DNA of 64,000 bases from Streptomyces sp. Sge12 (GCF_002080455.1 NZ_CP020555.1:6562501-6626500); one strand, 5' to 3'; numbered from the stretch's first letter, positions 20,189-28,803 are shown. Numbers and translations: made by a program. The notes: generated from the sequence alone by a model not told the origin.

Positions 20189-20896
20189 GTGGCTGTTCTG
20201 GACTCCCTGGTGCCGTTCGCGCCGTTCTTCGTGCCCGTGGTCACCGGCCTGGTGGGCGGGATCAGCCTCCTCATCCGGGACCGCCGCGAGGCGCGCAGCA
20301 GCGACCACCACTACCGCAGGCGACTGGAGAAGGCGCAGTTGGAGGTCCAGTTCCTCACCGGCTGGATCCAGGCCAAAGAGCTGGCGCCGACCGACTCCCC
20401 GGCGCCGGAACCCGACCCGGGGCGCTGGCTGGACGAGTGCTACGCGTCGGTGCGCCGAGCCAAGTCGGACACGGGCGGCCGCCAGCGGACGGGGCCGGTC
20501 TCGCTGCGGAGGCTCCTGCTGCTGGGGCAGGTGAGCGGCCCGGCGAAGAGCATGCGGATCGCCTACTGGATCTCCCTCGTCCTGTTCAACGCGGCCCTCG
20601 CGTGGTGGGTGAACGCGCTCGTCGCCGGCGTGCCCGGCTTCATGCACGAGGACGGCGCCTCCGAGTCCGAGGAAATCGCCTCCTATCTGGGGGTGGCCGG
20701 CGTCTTCTTCGTCGTGTCGGCCGTCCTGTGGGGATGGACGGTGCACTTGGGCGCGGCGGAGCCGGAGCAGGTCTATCGCAAACGGATCGACTCGGAAGCC
20801 TGGGTGCAGGAGGAGGAGAAACGGCGGAGCGCCGCACGCGCCAAGGCCGATGCGAAGGCGCGCTCGACGGGCGCGGGGAGGGGGTCCGCCGGCTGA
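20189..20896 (+). CDS. hypothetical membrane protein
   Basis: A 235-residue protein with one hydrophobic segment at the very start (PFFVPVVTGLVGGISLLI), a charged cytoplasmic middle (about 30-115) and a C-terminal hairpin of two helices (about 130-155 and 170-195), ending in a very basic Ala/Arg/Lys tail. No family is recognised. GTG follows GAGGAGG at ideal spacing. It is codirectional with the CPBP gene 90 bp upstream and may share its transcript. Confidence 0.75.
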   Translation: MAVLDSLVPFAPFFVPVVTGLVGGISLLIRDRREARSSDHHYRRRLEKAQLEVQFLTGWIQAKELAPTDSPAPEPDPGRWLDECYASVRRAKSDTGGRQRTGPVSLRRLLLLGQVSGPAKSMRIAYWISLVLFNAALAWWVNALVAGVPGFMHEDGASESEEIASYLGVAGVFFVVSAVLWGWTVHLGAAEPEQVYRKRIDSEAWVQEEEKRRSAARAKADAKARSTGAGRGSAG

Positions 20897-20947
20897 CCGG
20901 GCCCACCGCCCCCGCCCCTGTCTCCCGCCCCGGTCGCCCTCCCGTCG

Positions 20948-21799
20948 TCACTCCGCCGGTCCGGCCCCGGCCGCCGCGGGCGGCGGCGCGAGGAGCTCGC
21001 CGTCGACCACGGTGACGGCCCGGCCGGTCAGCAGGGTGCGGTCGCCCGCCAGCGTCACCCGTACGAGACCGCGGCGCGCGCCGCCCTGGAGCCCGGTCAG
21101 CTCGGTGCGGCCCAGCCGCTCCGCCCAGAACGGGGCGAGCGCGGTGTGGGCGCTGCCGGTGACCGGGTCCTCGTCGATGCCGAAGGCCGGGAAGAAGCCG
21201 CGGGAGACGAAGTCGTACCCGAGTGAGGGATCCTCGGCGGGCGCGGTGACGATCACCCCTCGCCGGGCGAAGGCGCGCAGGGCGGCGTGGTCCGGCTCCA
21301 GCTCGCGGACGGTCTTCTCGTCGGCGAGCTCGACGACGAGGTCGCCGATGTGGTCGGCGGTGTCGTGCACGGACAGGATCGGGGGCCCGCCGAGGGCGTG
21401 GTCCACGGAGGCCGGCACCGGCACCGGGGTCAGTGAGGACGTCGGGAAGTCCATGGTGATCGTGCCGTCCGCGGCCGTCTCGGCGGTGAGGATGCCGCAG
21501 CGCGCGGAGAAGCGGATCAGTCCCGTGGCGAGCCCGTCGCCGGCCAGGACGTGCGCGGTGGCCAGGGTGGCGTGGCCGCACATGTCGACCTCGGCGGCCG
21601 GGGTGAACCAGCGCAGCGCCCAGTCGGCGTCCCCGCCGGGCGGCAGGGGACGGGCGAAGGCGGTCTCGGAGAGGTTCATCTCGCAGGCGACCTGCTGGAG
21701 CCAGGCGTCCGGGGGGAACGCGGCGTCGAGCAGCAGGACTGCGGCGGGGTTCCCGTGGAACGGGCGGTCGGTGAAGGCGTCGACGATTCGGATGCGCAT
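20948..21799 (-). CDS. PhzF family phenazine-biosynthesis-like isomerase
   Basis: A 283-residue diaminopimelate-epimerase-fold protein. The first half has the FTDRPFHGNPAAVLLL start and the catalytic-type glutamate in CEMNLSETAF, plus EVDMCGHATLATAH. The second half has GIDEDPVTGSAHTALAPFWA. These are the standard PhzF motifs, and length is normal. No phenazine genes are nearby, so this is most likely a general isomerase of unknown substrate. It is divergent from the PadR gene. The start is set at MRIRIVDAFTDRP, where the fold begins. Confidence 0.9.
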   Translation of the reverse strand: MRIRIVDAFTDRPFHGNPAAVLLLDAAFPPDAWLQQVACEMNLSETAFARPLPPGGDADWALRWFTPAAEVDMCGHATLATAHVLAGDGLATGLIRFSARCGILTAETAADGTITMDFPTSSLTPVPVPASVDHALGGPPILSVHDTADHIGDLVVELADEKTVRELEPDHAALRAFARRGVIVTAPAEDPSLGYDFVSRGFFPAFGIDEDPVTGSAHTALAPFWAERLGRTELTGLQGGARRGLVRVTLAGDRTLLTGRAVTVVDGELLAPPPAAAGAGPAE

Positions 21800-21933
21800 G
21801 GCACGACGGTAGGGCGATTCCTTGATCGTCGACAAAGGCCAATCCGGGGTGACTGGCCCGGTCGGGTGGGCGCGCGGGGTGGTCGGGCGAGGAAGGGGTG
21901 AGCGCAGGTCGCTCGACTGTCGGTGATGCATTC

Positions 21934-21972
21934 CGATATATCGTTGACAGGTCGCGAGCCGTCGTCGATAGT
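21934..21972 (+). promoter_or_regulatory. promoter and palindromic operator of the PadR gene
   Basis: TTGACA (21944-21949), a 17-bp spacer and GATAGT (21967-21972) form a strong promoter 55 bp before the start. The palindrome CGATATATCG (21934-21943) abuts the -35 box. AT-rich palindromes of this form are known PadR targets, so self-repression is likely. Confidence 0.75.
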
Positions 21973-22026
21973 AGAGCCATCGGACAACCGATGAACCAAC
22001 CGCAACGTGACGAAAGGAGCGCAGTC

Positions 22027-22647
22027 ATGCGTTCACACGGACAGCACGGACACGACCACGGACATGACCACGGACGGGGCCACGACCACTGCGGGCCCGA
22101 TCGTCGGGAGGGTTTCAAGGGGCGGCGCGCCGCCTTCGGCCCGTTCGGGCCGCCCTTCGGCGGAGGCCCCTTCGGTGGCCGCGGCGGCCGCGGTGGACCG
22201 AGGGGCCGGGCCCGGCGCGGCGATGTGCGCGCCTCGATCCTGGCGCTGCTCGCCGACCGGCCGATGCACGGCTACGAGATGATCCAGGAGATCGGCGAGC
22301 GCAGTGGCGGGGCCTGGAAGCCCAGCCCGGGGTCGGTGTACCCGACCCTGCAGCTGCTCGAGGACGAGGGGCTCATCACCAGCGCGAGCGAGGGCGGCAA
22401 GAAGCTGTTCACGCTCACCGACGCCGGCCGCGCCGAGGCCGAGTCGGGTCCGGACGCCCCCTGGGCGGATGCCGGGCGCGGCTTCGACTTCGAGGCGATG
22501 CAGGAGGTCCGGACGGCCGGTGTCGGCCTGATGGAAGCCTTCGGGCAGGTCTTCAAGACCGGCTCGCCCGAGCAGCGCGAGAAGGCGCTCGGGGTCATCA
22601 ACGACGCCCGTAAGAAGCTCTACCTGATCCTGGCCGACGAGCACTGA
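22027..22647 (+). CDS. PadR family transcriptional regulator with histidine-rich N-terminus
   Basis: A 206-residue regulator. The winged helix (about 68-135) has the PadR signature ILALLADRPMHGYEMIQEI, SPGSVYPTLQLLEDEGLI and FTLTDAGRAEAE; a helical dimerisation part follows. The first 25 residues are strikingly His/Asp-rich (GQHGHDHGHDHGRGHDH) and the next 40 Gly/Phe/Arg-rich. The His arm suggests metal sensing or binding (inference). The ATG follows GAAAGGAGC. The adjacent palindrome points to self-regulation. No exporter sits next door, so targets are unknown. Confidence 0.9.
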   Translation: MRSHGQHGHDHGHDHGRGHDHCGPDRREGFKGRRAAFGPFGPPFGGGPFGGRGGRGGPRGRARRGDVRASILALLADRPMHGYEMIQEIGERSGGAWKPSPGSVYPTLQLLEDEGLITSASEGGKKLFTLTDAGRAEAESGPDAPWADAGRGFDFEAMQEVRTAGVGLMEAFGQVFKTGSPEQREKALGVINDARKKLYLILADEH

Positions 22648-22671
22648 GCCCGTCCGGCCCCGGCATGCAGC

Positions 22672-22706
22672 GACGCGCCCCGCGAGTACCTCTCGCGGGG
22701 CGCGTC
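22672..22706. terminator. bidirectional terminator between PadR and SRPBCC genes
   Basis: A perfect 15-bp stem, GACGCGCCCCGCGAG and its complement, around a TACCT loop, in the middle of a convergent gap. Confidence 0.85.
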
Positions 22707-22750
22707 CTCGCGTGCGGCGCGGGTGTCGCGCGTACCGGGCGGCGTCGGTG

Positions 22751-23179
22751 TCAGACGACCATGCCGGCCAGCTTGCGCAGCGATTCGTTCAGCGCGGCGG
22801 TGGCCGAGTCCTTGAGCTTGCCCGCCATCAGGGAGACGGCGGCCCCGGTGAACTCGCCGTCGATGCGGACCGTGGTGGCCCCGCCGTCCGGGATCAGGGT
22901 GTACCGGGTGAGGACGGCCACGCCCATGGGTCCCTTGCCGGTGATGGCGAAGAGGCGTTCGGCCTCCAGTTCCGAGACCGTCCACAGGACCTCGGCCGGG
23001 AAGCCCATCATCTTCATGTTCTCCGCGAAGGTGGCCCCGACCGCGAGGGTCTCGGGTCCGCCCTGGGGGAAGTTCGTGTGGGTCATGCTCCACTGCCCGT
23101 ACGCGTCCCAGTCCGTCAGCTGGGACCAGAGCTGCGCGGCGGACGCCTCGATGCGTGATTCCGCGGTGACTTCTGCCAT
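22751..23179 (-). CDS. SRPBCC family protein
   Basis: A 142-residue START-like/polyketide-cyclase fold protein (IEASAAQLWSQLTDWDAYGQW start, FPAEVLWTVSELEAERLFAITG middle, and the long C-terminal helix AAVSLMAGKLKDSATAALNESLRKLA). These bind hydrophobic ligands in a central cavity; the natural ligand is unknown. The ATG is chosen at MAEVTAES because AAGGGGTGG precedes it and the longer frame has no family similarity. A dyad in its upstream region may be an operator. Confidence 0.87.
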   Translation of the reverse strand: MAEVTAESRIEASAAQLWSQLTDWDAYGQWSMTHTNFPQGGPETLAVGATFAENMKMMGFPAEVLWTVSELEAERLFAITGKGPMGVAVLTRYTLIPDGGATTVRIDGEFTGAAVSLMAGKLKDSATAALNESLRKLAGMVV

Positions 23180-23244
23180 GCGACCACCCCTTCTCGTCGG
23201 GTACGTGCGGCGGAAGGTAGCCCCGGCGGGCGGAACATTCAATA

Positions 23245-23259
23245 CTGACGACCTGTCAG
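23245..23259. promoter_or_regulatory. dyad CTGAC-N5-GTCAG upstream of the SRPBCC gene
   Basis: Perfect 5-bp half-sites spaced by five bases in the gap between the divergent SRPBCC and EamA genes, about 65 bp before the SRPBCC start. Such dyads are typical of TetR-family operators in Streptomyces. The regulator is not in the window. Confidence 0.4.
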
Positions 23260-23351
23260 AAATGGTGGGGTTCGAAGGGCCGTGATCTCGACTCCGTCTC
23301 AACAGGTGTCATCCCCGTGACGGTGCTGACCGGCCCTGTCATGATGGCCGG

Positions 23352-24308
23352 ATGCAAGCGTCAGGGAGAAATGCCGGACTGGGCCTCGCCCTCGTCTCGG
23401 CGTTCGCGTTCGGTGGTTCCGGTGTGGCGGCGAAGCCGCTGATCGAGGCGGGTCTGGACCCCCTCCACATGGTCTGGCTCAGGGTGGCCGGGGCGGCGCT
23501 CGTGCTGTCACCGCTGGCCTGGCGCCACCGCGACCTCCTCCTGCGCAGGCCCGCACTGCTCGCCGGCTTCGGGCTGATCGCCGTCGCGGGTGTGCAGGCC
23601 TTCTACTTCGCCTCCCTGTCCCGGATCCCGGTCGGCGTGGCCCTGCTCCTGGAGTACCTGGGACCGGCGCTGCTGCTCGGCTACATCCGCTTCGTACAGC
23701 GCAAGCCGGTGACGCGCGGCGCCGCCGCGGGCGCGGCCGTGGCCGTCGTGGGCCTCGCCTGCGTGGTCGAGATCTGGGCCGGGCTGAGCCTGGACCCGCT
23801 GGGCGTGCTCTTCGGCCTCGCCGCCGCCTGCTGCCAGGCCTTCTACTTCGTCTTCGCCGACCAGGGGGCCGACGGGGACGACGCCCCCGACCCGCTCGGG
23901 GTCATCGCGTACGGCATGCTCATCGGCGCCCTGGTGATGACGGTGATCGCCCGGCCGTGGGACATGGACTGGCACGTGCTCGGAGGCCAGGCCCTGGTGG
24001 GCACCACCTCGGTGCCCGCACCGTTCCTGCTCGCGTGGGTGGTGCTGGTCGCGACCGTCTTCGCCTACCTGACCGGTGTGGTCTCGGTGCGCAGGCTCTC
24101 GCCCCAGGTGGCGGGCGTGGTGGCCTTCCTGGAGGCGGTCGTCGCCACCGTGTTCGCCTGGATCCTGCTCGGCGAGCACCTCTCGACCTGGCAGATCGTC
24201 GGCGGCGGGCTGGTGCTCGGCGGCGCCTTCATCGCCCAGTCCTCCCGGCCCGCCCCGCCGGCCGAGCTCCAGCCGGCCGTACTGGACCGCGAGACGACCA
24301 CGGCCTAG
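23352..24308 (+). CDS. EamA family (DMT) transporter
   Basis: A 318-residue membrane protein of ten predicted helices in two EamA repeats, starting SAFAFGGSGVAAKPLIEAGL and ending in the family glutamate motif FAWILLGEHLSTWQ. It is close to RhtA/YdcZ-type exporters of amino acids or other small metabolites; the substrate is unknown. No Shine-Dalgarno is visible. CATGAT ends six bases before the ATG, hinting at a leaderless message. It is the first of three EamA genes within 5.4 kb. Confidence 0.88.
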   Translation: MQASGRNAGLGLALVSAFAFGGSGVAAKPLIEAGLDPLHMVWLRVAGAALVLSPLAWRHRDLLLRRPALLAGFGLIAVAGVQAFYFASLSRIPVGVALLLEYLGPALLLGYIRFVQRKPVTRGAAAGAAVAVVGLACVVEIWAGLSLDPLGVLFGLAAACCQAFYFVFADQGADGDDAPDPLGVIAYGMLIGALVMTVIARPWDMDWHVLGGQALVGTTSVPAPFLLAWVVLVATVFAYLTGVVSVRRLSPQVAGVVAFLEAVVATVFAWILLGEHLSTWQIVGGGLVLGGAFIAQSSRPAPPAELQPAVLDRETTTA

Positions 24309-24470
24309 GGTGGCGATCATGCATTCGACCGTGCTTCCGCCTCCCGCCGCCTAGCGCGGGCGGCGCCACCACGTCAGGTACCCGGCCCGGGGAGCTCCCG
24401 GGCGGGTCCGTGCTGCCCGCGAAGCGATGACCTGCTTCTTTCATCCTTCACGCATGCGCGGAGACATCTC

Positions 24471-25463
24471 GTGTCGAACCATTCGCCCGCTGCCGGGCGC
24501 AGTCTGCTGTACCTCGTCGTCGCCGGAGCCGCCTGGGGCACCGCCGGAGCGGCCGCCTCCCTCCTCTTCCTGGCCAGTGACCTCGGCCCGCTCGCCCTGT
24601 CCTTCTGGCGGTGCGCGGGCGGGCTCGCGGTGCTGCTCGCCGTGATCGCCGTACGCGGGTCCGCCTCCCGGTCCCGGTCCGCCTCCCGGTCCCGCCCCGG
24701 CCCGGCGCGGGTGCGGCCCTCGATGGGTTCGCTGATCGTGACCGGGCTGCTGTTCACCGTCTTCCAGGCCGCGTACTTCGCCGCCGTGCGCGACACCGGC
24801 CTGGCCGTGGGCACCGTGGTCACCCTCGGCGCCGGGCCCGTGATCATCGCGCTGGGTGCCCGCCGCTGGATGGGCGAACGGCTCGGCCTCGGTGGTGCGA
24901 CCGCCGTGGTCGGAGCGCTGGCGGGCCTGGCCGTACTCGTGCTGGGGAGCGGGGGCGGTGAGGTACGGCCGCTCGGGGTCGGCTGGGCGCTGCTCTCGGC
25001 CGCGGGCTACGCGGGCATGACCCTGCGGGCCCGCTGGCTCGGGCAGCGCGGGGCCGGCGGTGACCCGCTGGTGACCACCGCCTGGTCGGTCGCGGTCGGC
25101 ACGGTGTGCCTGCTGCCGCTCGCCGCGGTGGAGGGGCTGCTGCCGCACACCGCCGACCTCGGCCGCGTGCTGTGGCTGCTGGTGTACGTGGCCACCGTGC
25201 CGACGGCGCTGGCCTACGCGCTCTACTTCACGGGGGCCGCCGCGGTACGGGCCGCGACCGTGTCGGTGATCATGCTGATCGAGCCGGTGAGCGCGGCGGT
25301 CATCGCGGTCCTGGTGCTCGGGGAGCACCTGACCGGCGCCGTGGTGCTGGGCACCGTACTGCTGCTGGCGGCGGTGGGCGCGCTCATCGCGGCGGAGTCC
25401 CGGCAGCCGGTGAACGCCGCGCCCACCCCCGTGCGGCGGACCCCTCAGAGCGCGGCGAGGTAG
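24471..25463 (+). CDS. EamA family (DMT) transporter
   Basis: A 330-residue paralogue with ten helices. The first repeat starts YLVVAGAAWGTAGAAASLLFLA and the second ends VIAVLVLGEHLTGAVVLG. Residues of about 62-80 form an inserted Arg/Ser loop (repeats of SRS) encoded by imperfect CGGTCCCGGTCCGCCTCC repeats, placed in the first cytoplasmic loop. GTG follows GGAGA. Its 3' end overlaps the convergent oxidase gene by 19 bp. It is likely an exporter; the cargo is unknown. Confidence 0.88.
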   Translation: MSNHSPAAGRSLLYLVVAGAAWGTAGAAASLLFLASDLGPLALSFWRCAGGLAVLLAVIAVRGSASRSRSASRSRPGPARVRPSMGSLIVTGLLFTVFQAAYFAAVRDTGLAVGTVVTLGAGPVIIALGARRWMGERLGLGGATAVVGALAGLAVLVLGSGGGEVRPLGVGWALLSAAGYAGMTLRARWLGQRGAGGDPLVTTAWSVAVGTVCLLPLAAVEGLLPHTADLGRVLWLLVYVATVPTALAYALYFTGAAAVRAATVSVIMLIEPVSAAVIAVLVLGEHLTGAVVLGTVLLLAAVGALIAAESRQPVNAAPTPVRRTPQSAAR

Positions 25464-26161
25464 TCCGGGAGGTCGATGCCGGGGGCCAGGTCGGTGGCGG
25501 GCACCGGGGTTCCGTACACCGGGGCCACCGGGATCACGCCCGCCCAGTGGGGCAGGCCCAGGTCCTCGGCGTCGTCGTTGCTCGGGCCGGTGCGGAGCTT
25601 CGCGGACACCTCGATCAGGTCCACGCGGATCACCGCGGTGGCGGCGAGCTCCTTGGCGTTCGCGGGCCGGATGTCGGCGGCGCGGCCCGGGGCGACGGCA
25701 TCCACCATGGCGTCCAGGGCCGTCCGGCACTCGGCCTCGTCGGTGACCTGGTGGGCGGTGCCGTGCACGACCACCGAGCGGTAGTTGAGCGAGTGGTGGA
25801 AGGCCGAGCGGGCCAGGACCAGTCCGTCGACGTGGGTCACGGTCACGCAGACGGGCAGCCCCGGGTCCGTGCGGCCGGCCGCGAGCAGCGGGCGGGAGCC
25901 GGTGGAGCCGTGCATGTAGAGCGATTCGCCGACCCGGGCGAACAGGGTGGGCAGGACCACGGGCGCACCGTCGTGGATGAAGCCGAGGTGGCAGATGTAG
26001 GCCGCGTCGAGTATCGAGTGCACCGTCTCGCGGTCGTAGCGCGCCCGGTCACGGGAGCGGCTGGGGACGGTGAGGGCGGTGGGCTCGTAGCCTCCGGTGG
26101 ACTCGGGCCTCTCGGTCCCTTCCGTCGTCCCGGGCGTTTCCGTGGCAGGCGTGGCGGTCAT
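25445..26161 (-). CDS. pyridoxamine 5'-phosphate oxidase family protein
   Basis: About 238 residues with a split-barrel flavin-binding fold: YDRETVHSILDAAYICHLGFIHDGAPVVLPTLFARV, HGSTGSRPLL, VCVTVTHVDGLVLARSAFHHSLNYRSVVVHG. It belongs to the PNPOx-like family that uses FMN or F420. The N-terminal 40 residues are low complexity. ATG at 26161 is chosen because GGAG lies nine bases upstream; ATG at 26176 adds five residues. It is divergent from a MocR regulator, a pairing that suggests the regulator controls this gene. Confidence 0.87.
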   Translation of the reverse strand: MTATPATETPGTTEGTERPESTGGYEPTALTVPSRSRDRARYDRETVHSILDAAYICHLGFIHDGAPVVLPTLFARVGESLYMHGSTGSRPLLAAGRTDPGLPVCVTVTHVDGLVLARSAFHHSLNYRSVVVHGTAHQVTDEAECRTALDAMVDAVAPGRAADIRPANAKELAATAVIRVDLIEVSAKLRTGPSNDDAEDLGLPHWAGVIPVAPVYGTPVPATDLAPGIDLPDYLAAL

Positions 26162-26176
26162 GGTGGCCGACTCCAT

Positions 26177-26192
26177 TGCACTAGTGCATACT
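26177..26192. promoter_or_regulatory. operator palindrome and -10 for the MocR/oxidase pair
   Basis: TGCACTAGTGCA (26177-26188) is a perfect 12-bp palindrome between the two divergent starts. It overlaps CATACT (26187-26192), which ends seven bases before the MocR GTG and fits a leaderless -10. A MocR dimer bound here would cover both promoters. Confidence 0.6.
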
Positions 26193-26199
26193 GTGGTTT

Positions 26200-27534
26200 G
26201 TGCTAGGAGACTATCGGATTACAGGGCGGCGTGCAGCGGATATCGCTGCCGCCGTGGAGGCGGGCGTCGCTTCGGGCGCGCTCCCGCCGGGTTCGCTGCT
26301 GCCGCCCATGCGGGAACTGGCGGGCGATCTGGGGGTGAACCCCAACACCGTGGCCGCCGCCTACCGGACCCTGCGCGAACGCGGGGTCATCGAAACCGAC
26401 GGGCGACGCGGCAGCCGGGTTCGCTCCCGTCCGTCGACCACACCGCGGGACGCGCTGCGGATGGTCGTGCCGGAGGGCGTACGGGACCTCGCCGAGGGCA
26501 ATCCGGATGTATCGCTGCTCCCCGCGCTCGACGGACCGCTGGCGGCGGCCGCACGCCGGTACGCACAGGGACCGACCCTCTACGGGGCGGGCCCGGTCGC
26601 CCCGGAGCTCGCCCGACTGGCCCGGGCCGGCTTCGACGCGGACGGGGTGCCGCCGGGGCCGGTGGCGGTCACCTCGGGCGCGCTGGACGGGATCGAGCGG
26701 GTACTCGTCGCCCACCTGCGGGCGGGCGACGCGGTGGCCGTCGAGGACCCGGGGTGGGGCGGGGTGCTGGACCTGGTCCCGGCGCTCGGGCTGCGCGTAC
26801 TGCCGGTGGCCGTGGACGACGACGGGCCCCGCGCCGACGCGGTGGCCCGGGCACTGGCCGCCGGTGCCCGGGCCCTGATCGTGACCGCGCGGGCGCAGAA
26901 CCCGACCGGGGCCGCGGTGGGCGCCGAGCGGGCCCGGGAGCTGCGGGCCCTGCTGGCGCAGCACCCCGAGGTGGTGCTGATCGAGGACGACCACGGGAAC
27001 GGGATCGTCGACCTGCCGTTGCACCCGCTGGGCGGGGTCACCCGGCACTGGGTGCTGGTCCGGTCCACGGCGAAGGCGTACGGGCCGGACCTGCGGCTCG
27101 CGGTGCTGACCGGCGACGCGGTCACGCTGGACCGGCTGCGGGGGCGCCAGCGGCTGGGCCCGGGCTGGGTGAGCCGGCTGATCCAGTACGCGGTGGTGGA
27201 GCTGTGGACCTCGGGCGCGGTGGACCCCGCGGCGGTGGCCCGCTCGTACGGGCAGCGGCGCGACGCGCTGGTCGGGGCACTGCGGGAGCGGGGGGTGCCG
27301 GCCTACGGGCGCAGCGGCATGAACGTCTGGGTGCCGGTGGTCGACGAGACGGTGGTGGTGGCCAGGCTGCTCGCCGCCGGATGGGCGGTGTCGCCCGGAG
27401 CCGTCTACCGGGTCGAGGCGGGGCCTGGGATCCGGCTGACGGTCTCGCCGCTGTCGGTCGCCGAGGTGCCGGGGCTGGCGGACGCGGTGGCCGCGGCGGC
27501 CAGCGTGAGCGCGGCGGGTGCGCGGTACGACTGA
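26200..27534 (+). CDS. MocR-type regulator (GntR helix-turn-helix fused to aminotransferase domain)
   Basis: A 444-residue protein. Residues 1-75 are a GntR winged helix (GSLLPPMRELAGDLGVNPNTVAAAYRTL). From about 95 to the end is a fold-type I aminotransferase with NPTGAAV, EDDHG and the PLP lysine in RSTAKAYGPDLRLA near 291. MocR proteins sense PLP or amino-acid adducts and regulate neighbours, so it likely controls the divergent PNPOx-family gene. There is no ribosome site before the GTG; the spacing to CATACT points to a leaderless transcript. Confidence 0.9.
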   Translation: MLGDYRITGRRAADIAAAVEAGVASGALPPGSLLPPMRELAGDLGVNPNTVAAAYRTLRERGVIETDGRRGSRVRSRPSTTPRDALRMVVPEGVRDLAEGNPDVSLLPALDGPLAAAARRYAQGPTLYGAGPVAPELARLARAGFDADGVPPGPVAVTSGALDGIERVLVAHLRAGDAVAVEDPGWGGVLDLVPALGLRVLPVAVDDDGPRADAVARALAAGARALIVTARAQNPTGAAVGAERARELRALLAQHPEVVLIEDDHGNGIVDLPLHPLGGVTRHWVLVRSTAKAYGPDLRLAVLTGDAVTLDRLRGRQRLGPGWVSRLIQYAVVELWTSGAVDPAAVARSYGQRRDALVGALRERGVPAYGRSGMNVWVPVVDETVVVARLLAAGWAVSPGAVYRVEAGPGIRLTVSPLSVAEVPGLADAVAAAASVSAAGARYD

Positions 27535-27625
27535 CCCACCCCAGGGCCGGCGCCCCGGCGGGGCCTGTCCTGGTGACGGGACCCTCGGGGTGACGGCGGG
27601 GGGCGGGCCGGACCCGGGTCCGCCC

Positions 27626-27668
27626 CCCGGGCGCAGGCCCGGGTCCGCCCCCGGGGCCTGCGCCCGGG
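27626..27668. terminator. GC-rich hairpin in a convergent gap
   Basis: CCCGGGCGCAGGCCC (27626-27640) pairs with GGGCCTGCGCCCGGG (27654-27668) across a 13-base loop. The whole gap 27535-27739 is extremely G+C-rich, with the direct repeat CCCGGGTCCGCCCCC on both sides, and holds no gene. Confidence 0.7.
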
Positions 27669-27739
27669 TTCGACGCCGGCGCGCGCCGGGCTTCCAGGGC
27701 GCGTGCCGGGCTTCCGGGCCCGGAGGGCACCGGGCCGGG

Positions 27740-28750
27740 TCAGGCGGGTTCGCGGGCTCCGGGGCGGGTCTGCGTGAGGGCCGCACCGGCCAGCACGATC
27801 GCGGCGCCGACGGGCGTGTTCCAGTGGAGCTGCTCGCCCAGGACCAGGACGCCCGCCGTGGTGGCGATGACCGGGATGAAGTAGGTGACCATCTGGGCGG
27901 TGGTCGGGCCGACCTCCGTCACCAGCCCGTACTGCATCTGCAGCGCCATGCCCGTGCCGAGGGCGCCCAGCGCGATCACCGCCAGGGTCGGCCAGAGGGG
28001 GAAGGAGCTCGGGGCCGAGGTGAACAGGGCGCTGACGACGGCGAGCTGGAGCGTGGAGATCATGAGCTGGCCGCCGGTCAGGGCCACCGGCGAGCCCGGG
28101 GTCCCGGCCAGCGTGCGGCGGACGTAGATCCAGCCGATGGGGTAGCAGAGCGAGGCCAGCAGGGCGAAGGCGGTGCCCTTGGCGTCGACGCCGGAGAAGC
28201 CCTGCCAGGCGCCGAGCACGGTGAGCACGCCGAGGAAGCCCAGGCCCAGTCCGGCGAAGCGGCGGCGGGTCGGGCGGTCCTCGGACAGGGCGACCAGCGA
28301 CAGCGCCATGCCCCACAGCGGCGAGGTGGCGTTGCAGATGCCGGCCAGGCTGGAGGGGATGCTCAGCTCCGCGTACGCGAAGAGCGAGAAGGGGGCGGTG
28401 TTGAGCAGGAGCGCCGCCACGCTCAGGTGGCCCCAGGTGCGCAGCCCCCGGGGGAGCGGCTCGCGGCGGACCAGCAGGACGGTGAGCAGGGCGAGCGCGC
28501 CGAACAGGACCCGGCCCAGCGCCACCTGGAAGGGGGCGTAGGCCTCCGTGCCGACCTTGATCAGGAGGAAGCTGAAGCCCCAGACGACGGACAGGATCGC
28601 GAACCGGACCCGCCAGTCGAGGAGCCCGCCCCGGCGTGCGCGGATCGGGGCGGCGGCGGCGACGGCCGTGACGGGGGCGGCCGTGGCCGTGGCGGGGGTG
28701 CTCGGGACGGAGGCCGGGAGGGCCGTCCCGGGGGTGGTCGGTGCGCTCAT
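27740..28750 (-). CDS. EamA family (DMT) transporter
   Basis: A 336-residue exporter with ten helices after a disordered Ala/Pro/Thr N-terminus of about 45 residues. Repeats begin RFAILSVVWGFSFLLIKVGTEA and AKGTAFALLASLCYPIGWIYV. Family residues at the end of each repeat (GLGFLGVLTVLG, GVLVLGEQLHWN) are present. ATG at 28750 is preferred because AAGGGGC precedes it. It is divergent from a LysR gene 74 bp away, which probably regulates it. The pairing mirrors LysR/ArgP-controlled amino-acid exporters, but no substrate can be read from sequence. Confidence 0.88.
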   Translation of the reverse strand: MSAPTTPGTALPASVPSTPATATAAPVTAVAAAAPIRARRGGLLDWRVRFAILSVVWGFSFLLIKVGTEAYAPFQVALGRVLFGALALLTVLLVRREPLPRGLRTWGHLSVAALLLNTAPFSLFAYAELSIPSSLAGICNATSPLWGMALSLVALSEDRPTRRRFAGLGLGFLGVLTVLGAWQGFSGVDAKGTAFALLASLCYPIGWIYVRRTLAGTPGSPVALTGGQLMISTLQLAVVSALFTSAPSSFPLWPTLAVIALGALGTGMALQMQYGLVTEVGPTTAQMVTYFIPVIATTAGVLVLGEQLHWNTPVGAAIVLAGAALTQTRPGAREPA

Positions 28751-28783
28751 GCCCCTTACTGTGCTCGTATCAACTTCGTAGGA

Positions 28784-28803
28784 CAAGCGAGAGTTTCTCT
28801 TGG
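28784..28803. promoter_or_regulatory. putative LysR operator between EamA and LysR genes
   Basis: CAAGCGAGAGTTTCTCTTGG is an imperfect dyad (CAAG.GAGA / TCTCTTGG) in the 74-bp divergent gap. It lies about 10 bp upstream of TAGCAT (28812-28817), the presumed -10 of the LysR gene. Confidence 0.5.

Noticed and set aside
17555..20746. A 1063-codon minus-strand frame opposite the glutamate-cysteine ligase and CPBP genes
   Set aside because: It crosses three real genes and two gaps, is His/Arg/Pro-rich and matches no fold. It is a high-GC shadow.
20948..21799. A phenazine biosynthetic cluster suggested by the PhzF homologue
   Set aside because: None of the other phz genes is near. PhzF-like proteins are widespread isomerases.
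24320..24355. An 11-codon frame MHSTVLPPPAA before the second EamA gene
   Set aside because: There is a GGCGATC upstream but no convincing ribosome site, amino-acid run or hairpin switch, so a leader peptide cannot be supported.
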